From DASXHZ01 sp036488085 (GTDB lineage: Bacteria; Acidobacteriota; Thermoanaerobaculia; Gp7-AA8): DNA of 64,000 bases. Under the pieces are notes generated by a model. It was not told where the DNA came from. It worked only from the letters and a program-made list of their open reading frames with translations, and ran no database searches. This document shows, in pieces, positions 54,348-63,153 of this stretch. Location: NCBI GenBank assembly GCA_036488085.1, contig DASXHZ010000046.1, forward strand, positions 95,495 through 159,494. The letters run 5' to 3'. How positions within the stretch are numbered: the first letter of the stretch is position 1; every line of letters begins with the position of its first letter. The position numbers and the translations under genes were made by a program.

Positions 54348-56276
54348 TCATTCCGCGGGCGGGTTGATGAGCAACGGACGCTGATCGGCCGTAGCGGCGG
54401 CGTTGAAGAAATTGCGGACGCCGGAGTACTGCTCCGCGTCGATGAACATGGCGTCGATGATGAGCGAGCGCTTCATCGTCAGCTCCGAGCCGTGGTCCTC
54501 GACGGTCATGCCGTACTGGAACGAGCCGGCGTTGAGTGACTGCGGCGGCGGATGGGAGCCGGCCGCGTACTTCGCCGGCAGCGTCAGCTTCACCTCGTCG
54601 TCTTCCTGGCGCGAGTAGTGGAAGTAGATCGGCGCGGTCCGCGTCGATGCAGCGAAAGGGTTCCTGGTCGACGCGGCGAAGACCGAGAGCGGCACCATCA
54701 GGCGCGTGCCGGCCCGCGAGACGATGCCCGGCAGCTCGGCGTCGCACTTCACCACGATCGCGTCATCCGGCGACGACAACCCCTCGGCGCTCTTGACGTT
54801 CAGCACCGCGCCGTTGGGGAACCATCCTTTGATCTCGTCCTCGATCGCTTTCTTGCGCGCCGCCTCGTCGTCGCCGCGCAGCCGGCGGACGAGCGCCTCC
54901 TGGCCGCGGAACGCGATGGTCATCGTCCCTTTCAACGTCTCGCCGTCGAGGCGCAAGTCGGCTTTCCGCTGCAGCAGGGCGGTCGACGGCGGGTCGACCG
55001 GCGTCTTCAGCCACTGCGGGCTGCCGCCTTTCGTCATCCGGATGCCGGGGACGTACGTCTTCTCCCACGAGAGGAGCGCGAACGGAGCGTGCGGCGTCCC
55101 CGGATCGAAGTAGAGCGGCTTGCCGTCGACGATCACTTCCGCGACCTCGGCGCTCATCTGCTCGGCGTCGGGAAGTTTATCGCTGAAGAAGCGCTCGTCG
55201 CGCGGCGCCACGCGGATGACGTTGGCGTCGAAGCCGGCGCTCCGCGCGAGCGCCACGAACGTTCGCGTCAGCTCATGCGACGAGCCGCCCTTGTTCGCGA
55301 TCACGTCGTCGGCGCTCTTCGCTTCCTTGATCGTCGTGACCGAGGAGTCGGCGGAGAGGTTCTTCAGGCCTTGGACGAAAGTGTAGAGCTTGCGGATCTT
55401 CTCCCCGGCGTTCTGCTCCGAACCGATCGTCGTGCTCGCGGTGGTCGAGACGCCGCGGGAGCGTGCGAGGAAGCCTTCGGCCTCTTTGTTCCAATCGCGC
55501 GACTGCGAGTCCCAGAACGAGTCGGGACGGACATGGCTGGCGGTGTAGTAGAAGGCGACGCGCGGCTTGATCTGCGCTGCGGGAAGAGCGTACGGCTCGT
55601 CGCGGTAGGGGGCGACGTGGGCCATCTCCAGCGCAAACTTGTTCCGCGCGGTGCCGACGTGCGACGGCACGACACCAGCCGGAAGGCCGCTGTAGGTGAA
55701 GAACGAGCCGAACTCGTTGCCGTCGTACGCCGTCAGCGTGAAGCTGGCGTGCTCGATGGGGATCGACTTCTGGATGATCCACTCGGTATCCATCAGAAGG
55801 TTCGGCGACCAGCGAACGACGAAGTGATACTCGAGGAGGCTCCCCGGCTGTACGTCCGCGAGCGAGAACGTCTTCGCGCGATAGACGCCATGGCTGCCCT
55901 TGTAGAGGAGCTTGTCGTACACCTTGCCGTCGAACGGCACGATCGTTCCGTCGGGATGGATCGTCCGCGCCGCGATGTCGGTCACCTGCCCGTCCGCCGG
56001 GTACGACGCCATGTACGGCACCTCGACGTCGGCGTACTGCTTCCCCTCGTCGGTGAAGACCTTGATTCGGTAGTACTCCGACATCGCTCCGAGCTCGTCG
56101 ACATGCACCCAGTCGAGGATGGCCGCCGACGCTCCGGGAGCGGAGTCGAGGCCTTTCATGGTCAGCTCTTCGTGCGTGGCGTCGCGGAAGGTTTGCGCTT
56201 TGGAGAGCGCGGCGGAGAGGGAGGAGACGAGGATCAGAGAGACGGCAGCCGCGACGGCGGCAAGACGAATGCGCAC
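54348..56276 (-). CDS. DUF3857 / transglutaminase-like paralogue lacking catalytic residues
   Basis: The 642-aa exported protein (signal MRIRLAAVAAAVSLILVSSLSA) has the same layout as its neighbour. At the position of the catalytic Cys it reads KGGSSHEL, with Ser332-Ser333, and the His region reads SAEVAEVIVDG with Glu or Val; only the Asp (YFDPGT) is retained. It is therefore probably catalytically dead and may act as a partner or substrate-binding subunit. Gene order and near-contact with the active paralogue support joint expression. Confidence 0.85.
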   Translation of the reverse strand: MRIRLAAVAAAVSLILVSSLSAALSKAQTFRDATHEELTMKGLDSAPGASAAILDWVHVDELGAMSEYYRIKVFTDEGKQYADVEVPYMASYPADGQVTDIAARTIHPDGTIVPFDGKVYDKLLYKGSHGVYRAKTFSLADVQPGSLLEYHFVVRWSPNLLMDTEWIIQKSIPIEHASFTLTAYDGNEFGSFFTYSGLPAGVVPSHVGTARNKFALEMAHVAPYRDEPYALPAAQIKPRVAFYYTASHVRPDSFWDSQSRDWNKEAEGFLARSRGVSTTASTTIGSEQNAGEKIRKLYTFVQGLKNLSADSSVTTIKEAKSADDVIANKGGSSHELTRTFVALARSAGFDANVIRVAPRDERFFSDKLPDAEQMSAEVAEVIVDGKPLYFDPGTPHAPFALLSWEKTYVPGIRMTKGGSPQWLKTPVDPPSTALLQRKADLRLDGETLKGTMTIAFRGQEALVRRLRGDDEAARKKAIEDEIKGWFPNGAVLNVKSAEGLSSPDDAIVVKCDAELPGIVSRAGTRLMVPLSVFAASTRNPFAASTRTAPIYFHYSRQEDDEVKLTLPAKYAAGSHPPPQSLNAGSFQYGMTVEDHGSELTMKRSLIIDAMFIDAEQYSGVRNFFNAAATADQRPLLINPPAE

Positions 56277-56327
56277 GATGGGGTCGACCTTTCCGGAGCG
56301 ATTGGGCGCCGGAATGATCGCATGAAC

Positions 56328-57269
56328 TCAGGCGATCCGCCACATCAGCGAGCGCACGCCGTTTTGTCCGGCATGCTTGCGGAGGGCGTGATTCATCACG
56401 GTCGCGTTGAGGATGACGGTCTCGTCGTCGGGTGAGGGATCGGCGAGCGACAGGGCGAACGCCGAGACGACCTGCGCGACGGTACGGTTGTGGTGCTCGA
56501 CGATGGTCGGCGAGACCGGCTTGTTGGGGTTGACCTCGTGCGCCGCCGCGAGCGCCTCGCCGCGTAGGATGAACGTCTTCGTCTCTTTCTCGCGCAGCCA
56601 CTCGATGGCGGCGGCGAGCGTCACGACGTGCCAGTTGCGGTGCTTGCGGTAGACCTTCACGATGGCGCGGTTGCGCTCCTCCGCCGGCTTGTAGACGTTC
56701 GGCTGGATCTCCCACAGCAGCGCGACGCGGCGCTCGCTGTCGAGCGTGCCGCTCGTCTCGCCGGCCGAGCCGGGGACGGTGTGCTGCTGGCCCGCGGCCT
56801 GGCCGAGGGCGATTGCGTCGGAGAGCGACGCGGCGACGACGTCAAATGAGATCGTCTCGGCGCGTCCGCCGAAGTGCGCGTTGCGGCCGAGGACGAGGAC
56901 GCCTTCCGGCAACGGCTGCGACGGTCCGACGATGGACCGCGCGATATCGCCGGCTCTGTTTTCGATCGGAAGCACCAACCCCGAGGCACGGCCCGCGGCG
57001 GCGCGCGGATGCCACAAGCTCGGCGTCGGCTTTCCGTCGAGCCACTGCGGATGGTTGCGTCGCAGATATCGCTCGACGACCGTGTGACGCAGCGTCAGCG
57101 TGTCGTCCGGCGTCAGCGTCGATGCAGTGGTCACGCCGTCCGCAACGTCGGCAAACACCTCGAGCACCTCGTCCCCCATTGATAGGTAGAGGTCGTAGAG
57201 CGCGGCCTTGGTGTCAGGGGCGATGCCGTAGTGATCGAGAACATGCTCGATGTGCGGCGGGAAGGGCAT
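56328..57269 (-). CDS. Soluble protein of unknown function
   Basis: The 313-aa protein has no membrane helix or signal. It begins MPFPPHIEHVLDHYGI and contains a helical N-terminal 80 residues, a central Gly-rich strand region (SIVGPSQPLPEGVLVLGRNA in parts), and a C-terminal helical part with RGEALAAAHEVNPNKPVSP. No motif is recognised. It lies between an envelope gene pair and dusB; a repeat element separates it from dusB. Confidence 0.65.
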   Translation of the reverse strand: MPFPPHIEHVLDHYGIAPDTKAALYDLYLSMGDEVLEVFADVADGVTTASTLTPDDTLTLRHTVVERYLRRNHPQWLDGKPTPSLWHPRAAAGRASGLVLPIENRAGDIARSIVGPSQPLPEGVLVLGRNAHFGGRAETISFDVVAASLSDAIALGQAAGQQHTVPGSAGETSGTLDSERRVALLWEIQPNVYKPAEERNRAIVKVYRKHRNWHVVTLAAAIEWLREKETKTFILRGEALAAAHEVNPNKPVSPTIVEHHNRTVAQVVSAFALSLADPSPDDETVILNATVMNHALRKHAGQNGVRSLMWRIA

Positions 57270-57274
57270 GATTC

Positions 57275-57352
57275 AGAGGGGAGATCGCAGAGCGCAGAGC
57301 GCAGACAGAGATCCTCTGCGCTTTGCGCTCTGCTCACTGCGCTCTGGTCTCA
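57275..57352. repeat. Inverted repeat of GCAGAGCGCAGAG words
   Basis: GATCGCAGAGCGCAGAGCGC on the left is mirrored by CTCTGCGCTTTGCGCTCTGC on the right, with a short loop. It lies between the hypothetical gene and dusB, both on the minus strand. The word recurs at 63083-63152. Confidence 0.8.
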
Positions 57353-58345
57353 CGCTGCCACCGACTCCCGGAAGCGATCGAGGATCCGCTGCACGTCGCC
57401 GACGGAGGTGATGTCCTGCAGGCCGTTGCGGATGTCTTTACCGTGCGCAATGCCGCGGGAGAACCAGCCGACGACGGTGCGAGCCTTGTGGAGCTTCCAT
57501 TTGTCGATCTGCTCGGCGGAGTCGATCTTGCCGAGGTAGCGCTGCATGGCATCGATGCGGCGGTCCAACTCGTCGAGAATTGGCTGTCCGTTCGCGAACG
57601 CGACAATGTCGCGGAAGATGAACGGATTGTGTAGCGCCGCGCGGCCGATCATCACGCCGTCGACCTTGGTCTGCTCGAACATCCGGATGGCGTCGGCGGG
57701 CGTCTTGACGTCGCCGTTCCCCCACACCGGAATCGTGAGGTTCGCCTTGACGTGGGCGATGTAGGCCCAGTCGCTGGCGCCGGTGTACGCCTCGCTGCGC
57801 GTGCGGCCGTGGATCGCAATCGCGGCGACGCCGATCTCTTCGAAGCGCTTCAGCAGCGGGAGGACGTCGTTGCTCTCCCACCCCTTGCGCACTTTCACCG
57901 TGACCGGCATCTTCACGCGCTTACGGATCTTCTCGACGACGCGTGAGGCTTTGTCGAAGTCTTTCAGCATGGCCGAGCCGGCGCCGCTATTGACGATCTT
58001 CCGCACCGGGCAGCCCATGTTGATGTCGATGATGTCGACGCCCTGCTCCTCGACGACCGCCGCGGCGTCGTCCATCCGGTCGGGATCGCCGCCATAGATC
58101 TGGATCGCGATCGGCCGTTCGTGCTCTTCGAAGTGGAGCATCTTGTGGCTGCGGTCGTTCTTGCGCGTCAGTCCTTCCGAGGAGATGAATTCGGACACGA
58201 CGAGCCCTACACCGCCCAGCTCTTTGATCAGGCTGCGGTAGTAGGTGTCGGTCACCTCGGCCATCGGCGCGAGGGCAAGCGGCGGGTCAATGTGGACGCC
58301 GCCGATGGCGAATGTCTTCTCCAATGGTTTCTGCAAGGGATTCAT
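57350..58345 (-). CDS. dusB: tRNA dihydrouridine synthase DusB-like
   Basis: The 331-aa FMN enzyme reduces uridine to dihydrouridine in tRNA. ALAPMAEVTD at the N-terminus, the active-site Cys in NMGCPVRKIVNSGAGSAM (in parts), HGRTRSEAYTG and VWGNGDVKTP with FMN-binding residues are present, and RAALHNPFIF is near the C-terminal part. The length and motifs match DusB more than DusA/C. It overlaps the methyltransferase stop as ATGA. Confidence 0.9.
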   Translation of the reverse strand: MNPLQKPLEKTFAIGGVHIDPPLALAPMAEVTDTYYRSLIKELGGVGLVVSEFISSEGLTRKNDRSHKMLHFEEHERPIAIQIYGGDPDRMDDAAAVVEEQGVDIIDINMGCPVRKIVNSGAGSAMLKDFDKASRVVEKIRKRVKMPVTVKVRKGWESNDVLPLLKRFEEIGVAAIAIHGRTRSEAYTGASDWAYIAHVKANLTIPVWGNGDVKTPADAIRMFEQTKVDGVMIGRAALHNPFIFRDIVAFANGQPILDELDRRIDAMQRYLGKIDSAEQIDKWKLHKARTVVGWFSRGIAHGKDIRNGLQDITSVGDVQRILDRFRESVAA

Positions 58346-59121
58346 CGATTTGTCGGTAACGCGTTGCAGACGAAAAACATTTTCACCCCCTCGGCATCCA
58401 GCGCCTGGATCTCCTCGAAGGGGTCAAAGTCGATGACCTCGACGACTCCGAGACGCGCGGCGTTGAGGCACGCCTCGATCTCGCTCTGTTTCCAGGCGAA
58501 CTGCTCGTGCGTCTCGCGGATGTTGACGCGCTCGCCGTTCGGGAGCTTCGCCCAGCCGGTGACGCGGCCATACGCGCGGCGCTCGCGGCGGCGGTACTTC
58601 GTCGCGATCTCGAGGTGGTGGTCCTTCCCGCTCGACACGTACGGGTCGCGCGAGCCCCAGACGGCGGGATAGATGTCGGGATGGTTCATGTCGAAGAAGA
58701 AGAGCGAGTTGGCGTCCATGACACCGCGGACCGTTCGGAACGCGGCGATCAGGTCATCGCGCGTGAGCATGTGATTGAGGCTGTCGTAGAGGCAGGTGAT
58801 TCGCGCGAACCGTTTCCTGACCGCGAGCGTGCGGAGGTCGCATGCGATGACGCGCTTTGCCCGCTTCCTCGCGATCGCCAGCATCGGAAGCGAAGCATCG
58901 ATTCCAATCGACCGGAAGCCGTGCGTCTTCTCCATGTGCTCGAGCACGAGACCCGTCCCGCAGGCGACGTCGAGATGGCTCTTCGCACGCGTCGGGTATT
59001 TGTAGAGAACGTCATCGAGGACGCGGCGCACCGAGGAGAAGAAACTGCGCCCTAGCGATTGGTCGTATGCGTATGCGAATCCGCCGTAGGACTCAATGGG
59101 GCGTGATCCGTGATCCGTCAT
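58342..59121 (-). CDS. Class I SAM-dependent methyltransferase
   Basis: The 259-aa protein has motif I HLDVACGTGLVLE and ITCLYDSLNHMLTRDD (motif IV region), followed by DMNHPDIYP. The substrate is not evident; similar proteins methylate small molecules or tRNA. Its start codon at 59121 lies inside the intergenic repeat at 59103-59233: the first seven residues (MTDHGSR) come from repeat sequence. It overlaps dusB by four bases, so a shared transcript is likely. Confidence 0.82.
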   Translation of the reverse strand: MTDHGSRPIESYGGFAYAYDQSLGRSFFSSVRRVLDDVLYKYPTRAKSHLDVACGTGLVLEHMEKTHGFRSIGIDASLPMLAIARKRAKRVIACDLRTLAVRKRFARITCLYDSLNHMLTRDDLIAAFRTVRGVMDANSLFFFDMNHPDIYPAVWGSRDPYVSSGKDHHLEIATKYRRRERRAYGRVTGWAKLPNGERVNIRETHEQFAWKQSEIEACLNAARLGVVEVIDFDPFEEIQALDAEGVKMFFVCNALPTNR

Positions 59122-59233
59122 ACGTGAGCCGGTACCGTTATTCGTTATTCGTTACTCGTTACTCGTTACTCGTTACTCGGATGACGGATGACGCGTGACG
59201 GATGACGCATCGAGTAACGAATCACGAATCACG
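59103..59233. repeat. Inverted and direct repeat of GTTACTC and GATGACG words
   Basis: Four tandem GTTACTC units follow GTTATTC units (59135-59175), then GATGACGGATGACGCG units, mirrored by GAGTAACGAATCACGAATCACG in the right part. It lies between the methyltransferase and 3-hydroxyacyl-CoA dehydrogenase genes and supplies the start of the methyltransferase frame. Confidence 0.8.
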
Positions 59234-60077
59234 GCCATTCGTAAAACCCGCGGCCGCTCTTCTTGCCAAGCTTCCCGTCGCGGACCATGTCGCGGAGGAT
59301 TTGTGGCGATTCGAAGCGGGGGCCGAGCGTCTCGGCGAGGTATTCGGCGATGCCGAGGCGGACGTCGAGGCCGACGAGGTCGGTGAGGCGGAGCGGTCCC
59401 ATCGGATGGTTGTAGCCGAGCTCCATGGCACGGTCGATGTCGGCCGCGGACGCGACGCCTTCTTCGAGCATGCGCATCGCCTCGAGGCCGATCGCCACGC
59501 CGAGGCGCGAGGTGGCGAAGCCGGGCGAGTCGCTGACGACGATCGGCGTCTTTCCCATCTTCTCGGCGACGGCACGGACCTGTTCCATCGTCGCGTCCGA
59601 GGTCCGCTCGCCGCGAACGAGCTCGATGAGTTTCATCACGTGTGGCGGGTTGAAGAAGTGCATGCCGACGAAGCGGTCGCGCCGCTCGACGTTGCTCGCG
59701 AGTTTGGTGATGGAGATCGACGAGGTATTCGAGGCGAGGATCGCCTCCTCGGCGCAAAAGAGATCCGCTTGCGCGAAGAGCTCCTTCTTCAGGTCGAAGT
59801 TCTCGGGGACGGCCTCGATGATCAGGTCAGCATCGCGCACCGCCGGCTCGAGGTCGCCGATCATCTGCAGCCGCTCGATGGCGGCGCGGGCGTCGGCCTC
59901 GCCGATCTTCTTCTTCTCGACGCCCTTCGCCAGCGTGGAGTCGATCGAAGCGCGCGCGGCGTCGAGTGCCGCGGCGTCGCTGTCGTGCAATACCGTGTCG
60001 TAGCCGGCGACGGCGGCGAGATACGCGATCCCGCGCCCCATCGTCCCCGTGCCGATGACGGCGATCGTCCGGATCAT
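59229..60077 (-). CDS. hbd: 3-hydroxyacyl-CoA dehydrogenase (3-hydroxybutyryl-CoA dehydrogenase type)
   Basis: The 282-aa NAD(P)-dependent enzyme oxidises 3-hydroxyacyl-CoA or the reverse. NAD-binding GTGTMGRGIAYL is at residues 9-20. The catalytic region ASNTSSISI and HFFNPPHVMKLIELV, with the catalytic His, and the C-terminal domain with LGYNHPMGPL are typical. The size of about 282 fits the single-domain Hbd/PaaH type. No other fatty acid genes are nearby. Confidence 0.92.
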   Translation of the reverse strand: MIRTIAVIGTGTMGRGIAYLAAVAGYDTVLHDSDAAALDAARASIDSTLAKGVEKKKIGEADARAAIERLQMIGDLEPAVRDADLIIEAVPENFDLKKELFAQADLFCAEEAILASNTSSISITKLASNVERRDRFVGMHFFNPPHVMKLIELVRGERTSDATMEQVRAVAEKMGKTPIVVSDSPGFATSRLGVAIGLEAMRMLEEGVASAADIDRAMELGYNHPMGPLRLTDLVGLDVRLGIAEYLAETLGPRFESPQILRDMVRDGKLGKKSGRGFYEWP

Positions 60078-60112
60078 GGCGTTGAGTTTATCCTTTCGCT
60101 GGCGGAGGAAAC

Positions 60113-60541
60113 ATGCTGAAGGAATTCAAGGAGTTTGCGCTCAAGGGAAACGTTCTCGACCTCGCGGTCGGCGTGGTCATCGGTGCGGCGTTCGCGACGG
60201 TCGTGAAGTCTTTCACCGACGACATCCTGATGCCGCCGATCAGTCTCCTGATGGGCCATGAGGACTTCACGAACAAGTTCGTCGCGCTGAACGGCAACCA
60301 CTACGACACACTGGCGCAGGCGAAGGCCGCCGGCGTCGCCACGCTGAACTACGGCCTCTTCCTCAACAACATCATCGCCTTCATCCTCGTCGCATTCGCC
60401 GTCTTCCTGGTCGTGAAGTGGTTCAACGCCCTACGCCGGAAGCCGGAGCCGCAAGCACCGAACACCCGCGACTGCCCGCAATGCCTCTCCGCGATCCCGA
60501 ATCAAGCAACGCGCTGTAAGTTCTGCGCGCAGGTGGTGTAG
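60113..60541 (+). CDS. mscL: Large-conductance mechanosensitive channel MscL
   Basis: The 142-aa channel opens under membrane tension. FKEFALKGNVLDLAVGVVIGAAF is TM1, with the second helix around residues 85-105 (NNIIAFILVAFAVFLVVKWF in part). A C-terminal zinc ribbon with CPQC and CKFC is present. Its length matches MscL plus the ribbon seen in some MscL proteins. It ends two bases from the convergent hypothetical gene. Confidence 0.93.
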   Translation: MLKEFKEFALKGNVLDLAVGVVIGAAFATVVKSFTDDILMPPISLLMGHEDFTNKFVALNGNHYDTLAQAKAAGVATLNYGLFLNNIIAFILVAFAVFLVVKWFNALRRKPEPQAPNTRDCPQCLSAIPNQATRCKFCAQVV

Positions 60542-60543
60542 CC

Positions 60544-61311
60544 CTACACCGTACGCATCGCGAGCTTGAGGATCTCGCGGTGGGTGAAGTAGTTCACGGC
60601 GGGGTCGTCGAGGTGGAAGCTGTAGGTGAAGCGATCGTCGTTGTCGGCGACGAAGGTGACTTTGCAGTACCGGTCCTGCGCCCCCTCGGGAAACTCTTTC
60701 ACGGTCGCGGAGATACCGTCGTCATCCTCGACTTTGAGGACGCGATAGAGCTTGTGCGCCGTGATCGGGAGGTCGTCCGGCGGGTAGTGGACGAATTGAA
60801 TGGCGTAGATCTGTTTCGGATCGATCTCACGCTGCGGGAAGTCGCCCGCGCCCTCGGCTGCCGTTCCGGTGAACCACGACTCCTCCTCTTTGAAGAGGAC
60901 GAGGTTCGCGGAGTTCTCGGTCATCGGCAGGAGGCCGCGGTCGAGGTGGATGTGCTGCTCGGGATCGCCGGCGTCGCGGAGGTGGGAGAGGAGATCGATC
61001 AGGTACTGAATCCCCTCCTTCGTGCCGGTGAACGCAACCTCGTCGTCCTCGTCGCTGATCCAGACGTCGAGCCAGGCGTTCTTCGGGACTTTGACCCGAT
61101 TCTCGATGGTGTCGAAGGAGATGGGGGCGAAGCCGAGCCGGTCGGCGGCGGCGGTCAGGAAGTCGTTGCAATGCGGGGCGTCGATCAGGTTCTGGCGGGC
61201 GTAGTCGATGGCCGCCTCGTAGGCGCGCTTCCGCCCGAAGTCGTGGCTCAGATCGAACGGTTTCAGAATCTGGTCGAGAAGCTCTGCGTGTCTCTCTGCT
61301 GATTTAGACAT
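60544..61311 (-). CDS. Soluble hypothetical protein, weak resemblance to immunity proteins
   Basis: The 255-aa acidic protein has a helical N-terminal 60 residues and an alpha/beta middle part. VAFTGTKEGIQYLIDLLSHL and EQHIHLDRGLLP (around residues 92-125) recall immunity protein 32-like domains, though this is only a pattern resemblance. The C-terminal 100 residues are beta-rich (FVHYPPDDLPI, KVTFVADNDDRFTYSFHLDD). There is no toxin gene nearby. Function is unknown. Confidence 0.6.
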   Translation of the reverse strand: MSKSAERHAELLDQILKPFDLSHDFGRKRAYEAAIDYARQNLIDAPHCNDFLTAAADRLGFAPISFDTIENRVKVPKNAWLDVWISDEDDEVAFTGTKEGIQYLIDLLSHLRDAGDPEQHIHLDRGLLPMTENSANLVLFKEEESWFTGTAAEGAGDFPQREIDPKQIYAIQFVHYPPDDLPITAHKLYRVLKVEDDDGISATVKEFPEGAQDRYCKVTFVADNDDRFTYSFHLDDPAVNYFTHREILKLAMRTV

Positions 61312-61368
61312 AACGCTGGGACCAGATGAAACCGGGACGAATTTAGCACATTCCCTGGTGCTCCACGC

Positions 61369-61938
61369 CTACCCAGCCGTCCGGTCTCGCGTCCGCCAGT
61401 CCTTGTCCAAATCGGCCAGGAAGCTCGACAGGTCGTCGGCGTGCTCTTCCTCGACGGCGAGGATCGACTCGAGCATACGGCGGGTGGTGATGTCGTCGTC
61501 GCCGATGTAGCGGATCATCTCGGTGTAGGAGTCGATCGCGACGCGTTCGGCGATGAGGTCTTCCTTGATCATGTCGACCAGCGTGTGGCCCTCGACGTAC
61601 TCGGAGTGCGAGCGCGACAGTAAGCCCTCGGGGTTCATGTTCGGGGCTCCGCCGAGCTGGACGATACGGCCGGCGATCTGGTCGGCGTGTCCCTGCTCTT
61701 CGTTCGCGTGCTGGAGGAACTCCGCGGCGATCGGGTCGGCGTTGATCCCTTGCGCCATGAAGTAGTGGCGCTTGTAGCGGAGAACGCAGACGATCTCCGT
61801 CGCCAGCGCCTCGTTGAGGAGCTTGTTCACGGTCTCGCGGTTGCCGCGATAGGTATCGGTCACCGCGCCGTCTTCGATGTGCTGCCGCGCGCGACGGCGC
61901 AGCTCCGTGACGTCCGTTAGAAAGGGCTTGTCGCTCAT
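61369..61938 (-). CDS. Ferritin-like (bacterioferritin/Dps-like) protein
   Basis: The 189-aa protein starts at MSDKPFLTD with GGAG eight bases upstream. The four-helix-bundle di-iron residues appear in NEALATEIVCVLRYKRHYFMA (in part), LQHANEEQGHADQIAGRI (EExxH), LIAERVAIDSYTEMI and ILAVEEEHADDL (ExxxxEExH). It probably stores iron or protects from peroxide. Starts upstream to 61995 would add nonconserved residues. It lies close to the GT2 gene, with the 3' part of that gene reaching 61967. Confidence 0.88.
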   Translation of the reverse strand: MSDKPFLTDVTELRRRARQHIEDGAVTDTYRGNRETVNKLLNEALATEIVCVLRYKRHYFMAQGINADPIAAEFLQHANEEQGHADQIAGRIVQLGGAPNMNPEGLLSRSHSEYVEGHTLVDMIKEDLIAERVAIDSYTEMIRYIGDDDITTRRMLESILAVEEEHADDLSSFLADLDKDWRTRDRTAG

Positions 61939-61966
61939 TGGTTTCACTCCTTGCGAGACGAAAATA

Positions 61967-63079
61967 TCACCGACCGAATCGGCTCCACTCGGCACTGCGA
62001 CGTCCGCGCCAGTGGATCTCCCGCCGCCGGACGGTCATCCAGGTCGACTGGATCAGGATATAGAACCAGACGAGCACCATCGGTACGTGCAGGAAGATCG
62101 CGTTCAGGAGCGAATAGCGGCCGCGAATGGCGATCATGAGGCGAATCAGCGTGCAGATCGCGACGATCGCGATGGAAATCGGACGGCCGAGGAGGGCGAG
62201 GGCGAACGGCATCAGGTGCACGCCGATCATGAGGACCGCCATGACGCACGCCGCCCAGACGCTTCCCAGGACGGCGAACATGTTCTTCTCGAAGCCGAAG
62301 ACGACCTCGCGGAGGCCGTGGTAGATGCGGGCCGAGACCAGGTCGTCGGTGATGACGTGCGTCGTCCTAAAGCCGCGCGCGCGGAACTGGCGTGCGAGGC
62401 CGATGTCGTCGACGACGGCATTGTGGAGCGACTCATGGCCGCCGATGGCGTCGTAGTCGCCGCGGCGGACGAAGTTGCCGACACCGCCGCCGAGGGCGAG
62501 GCCGACAGCGTTCCAGCGGTTGCCGAGCCAGAACGGGATGCCGGCCCAGACGATGAACGGGAGCATCATCATCGAGATTTGCTCGCCGAGGGTGCACATC
62601 TCGATGTGCGGGAGCACGGCGAGCATCGAGGCGCGGCTCGCTTCAAGAGCATCGACCATCGACGCGATCGCCTTCGGCTCATAGTGGATGTCGGCGTCGA
62701 CGAAGAGCAGCAGCTGGCCGCGGGCGCGGCCGCTCCCCTGCTCGAGCGCCCACGGCTTGCCGAGCCAGCCGGCGGGCGTCTCTTCGCCTTGGATGACGGT
62801 CAGGCGCGAGTCGTTGAATGACGCGAGGATCTGGGGTGTGCGGTCGGTCGACTGGTCGTCGATCACGATGAGCTCGATGTCGCGATAGGTCTGCGCCAGC
62901 ATCGCCGCAACCGTGTCGCCGATGCTCCGCTCCTCGTTCCGCGCCGGGATGATGACGGAAACGAAAGGGCCGCTCGTCCGATCAGAGGGATGGAGCGGCC
63001 GTTCCAGCAGGAGGTTCAGAATGGTGGTGACGAGGGCGTAGAGCCAGAAGGCTAAGGCGGCGACTTCGAGGGCGTGCAT
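61967..63079 (-). CDS. Family 2 glycosyltransferase with C-terminal membrane helices
   Basis: The 370-aa enzyme has one N-terminal hydrophobic helix, then a GT2 domain: VSVIIPARNEERSIGDTVAA (in part), the DxD motif in LFVDADIHY and the catalytic region with ARGFRTTHVITDDLVSAR (ED replaced). Three C-terminal helices follow. This topology matches HpnB/CrtQ-like GT2 enzymes that act on lipid or hopanoid acceptors. The substrate is unknown. Its 5' end lies 3 bases from the repeat at 63083. Confidence 0.88.
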   Translation of the reverse strand: MHALEVAALAFWLYALVTTILNLLLERPLHPSDRTSGPFVSVIIPARNEERSIGDTVAAMLAQTYRDIELIVIDDQSTDRTPQILASFNDSRLTVIQGEETPAGWLGKPWALEQGSGRARGQLLLFVDADIHYEPKAIASMVDALEASRASMLAVLPHIEMCTLGEQISMMMLPFIVWAGIPFWLGNRWNAVGLALGGGVGNFVRRGDYDAIGGHESLHNAVVDDIGLARQFRARGFRTTHVITDDLVSARIYHGLREVVFGFEKNMFAVLGSVWAACVMAVLMIGVHLMPFALALLGRPISIAIVAICTLIRLMIAIRGRYSLLNAIFLHVPMVLVWFYILIQSTWMTVRRREIHWRGRRSAEWSRFGR

Positions 63080-63082
63080 TTT

Positions 63083-63152
63083 AGAGCGCAGTGCTTAGAG
63101 CGCAGGTAACATTGTGGTTGTCCTCTGCGCTCTGCCCTCTGCCCTCTTCTAA
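63083..63152. repeat. Inverted repeat of GCAGAG/CTCTGC words
   Basis: TTAGAGCGCAGTGCTTAGAG on the left is mirrored by CTCTGCGCTCTGCCCTCTGCC on the right, with a 14-base AT-rich spacer. The word GCAGAGCG is shared with 57275-57352. It lies between two minus-strand genes. Confidence 0.75.
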
Positions 63153-63153
63153 A

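Noticed and set aside
54552..56435. A 627-codon plus-strand frame across the DUF3857 paralogue
   Set aside because: Antisense to a recognised protein and typical of GC-rich shadow frames.
60472..60541. The zinc ribbon at the C-terminus of MscL as a novel fusion
   Set aside because: CPxC...CxxC tails are known in MscL proteins of several phyla, so it is an ordinary variant.
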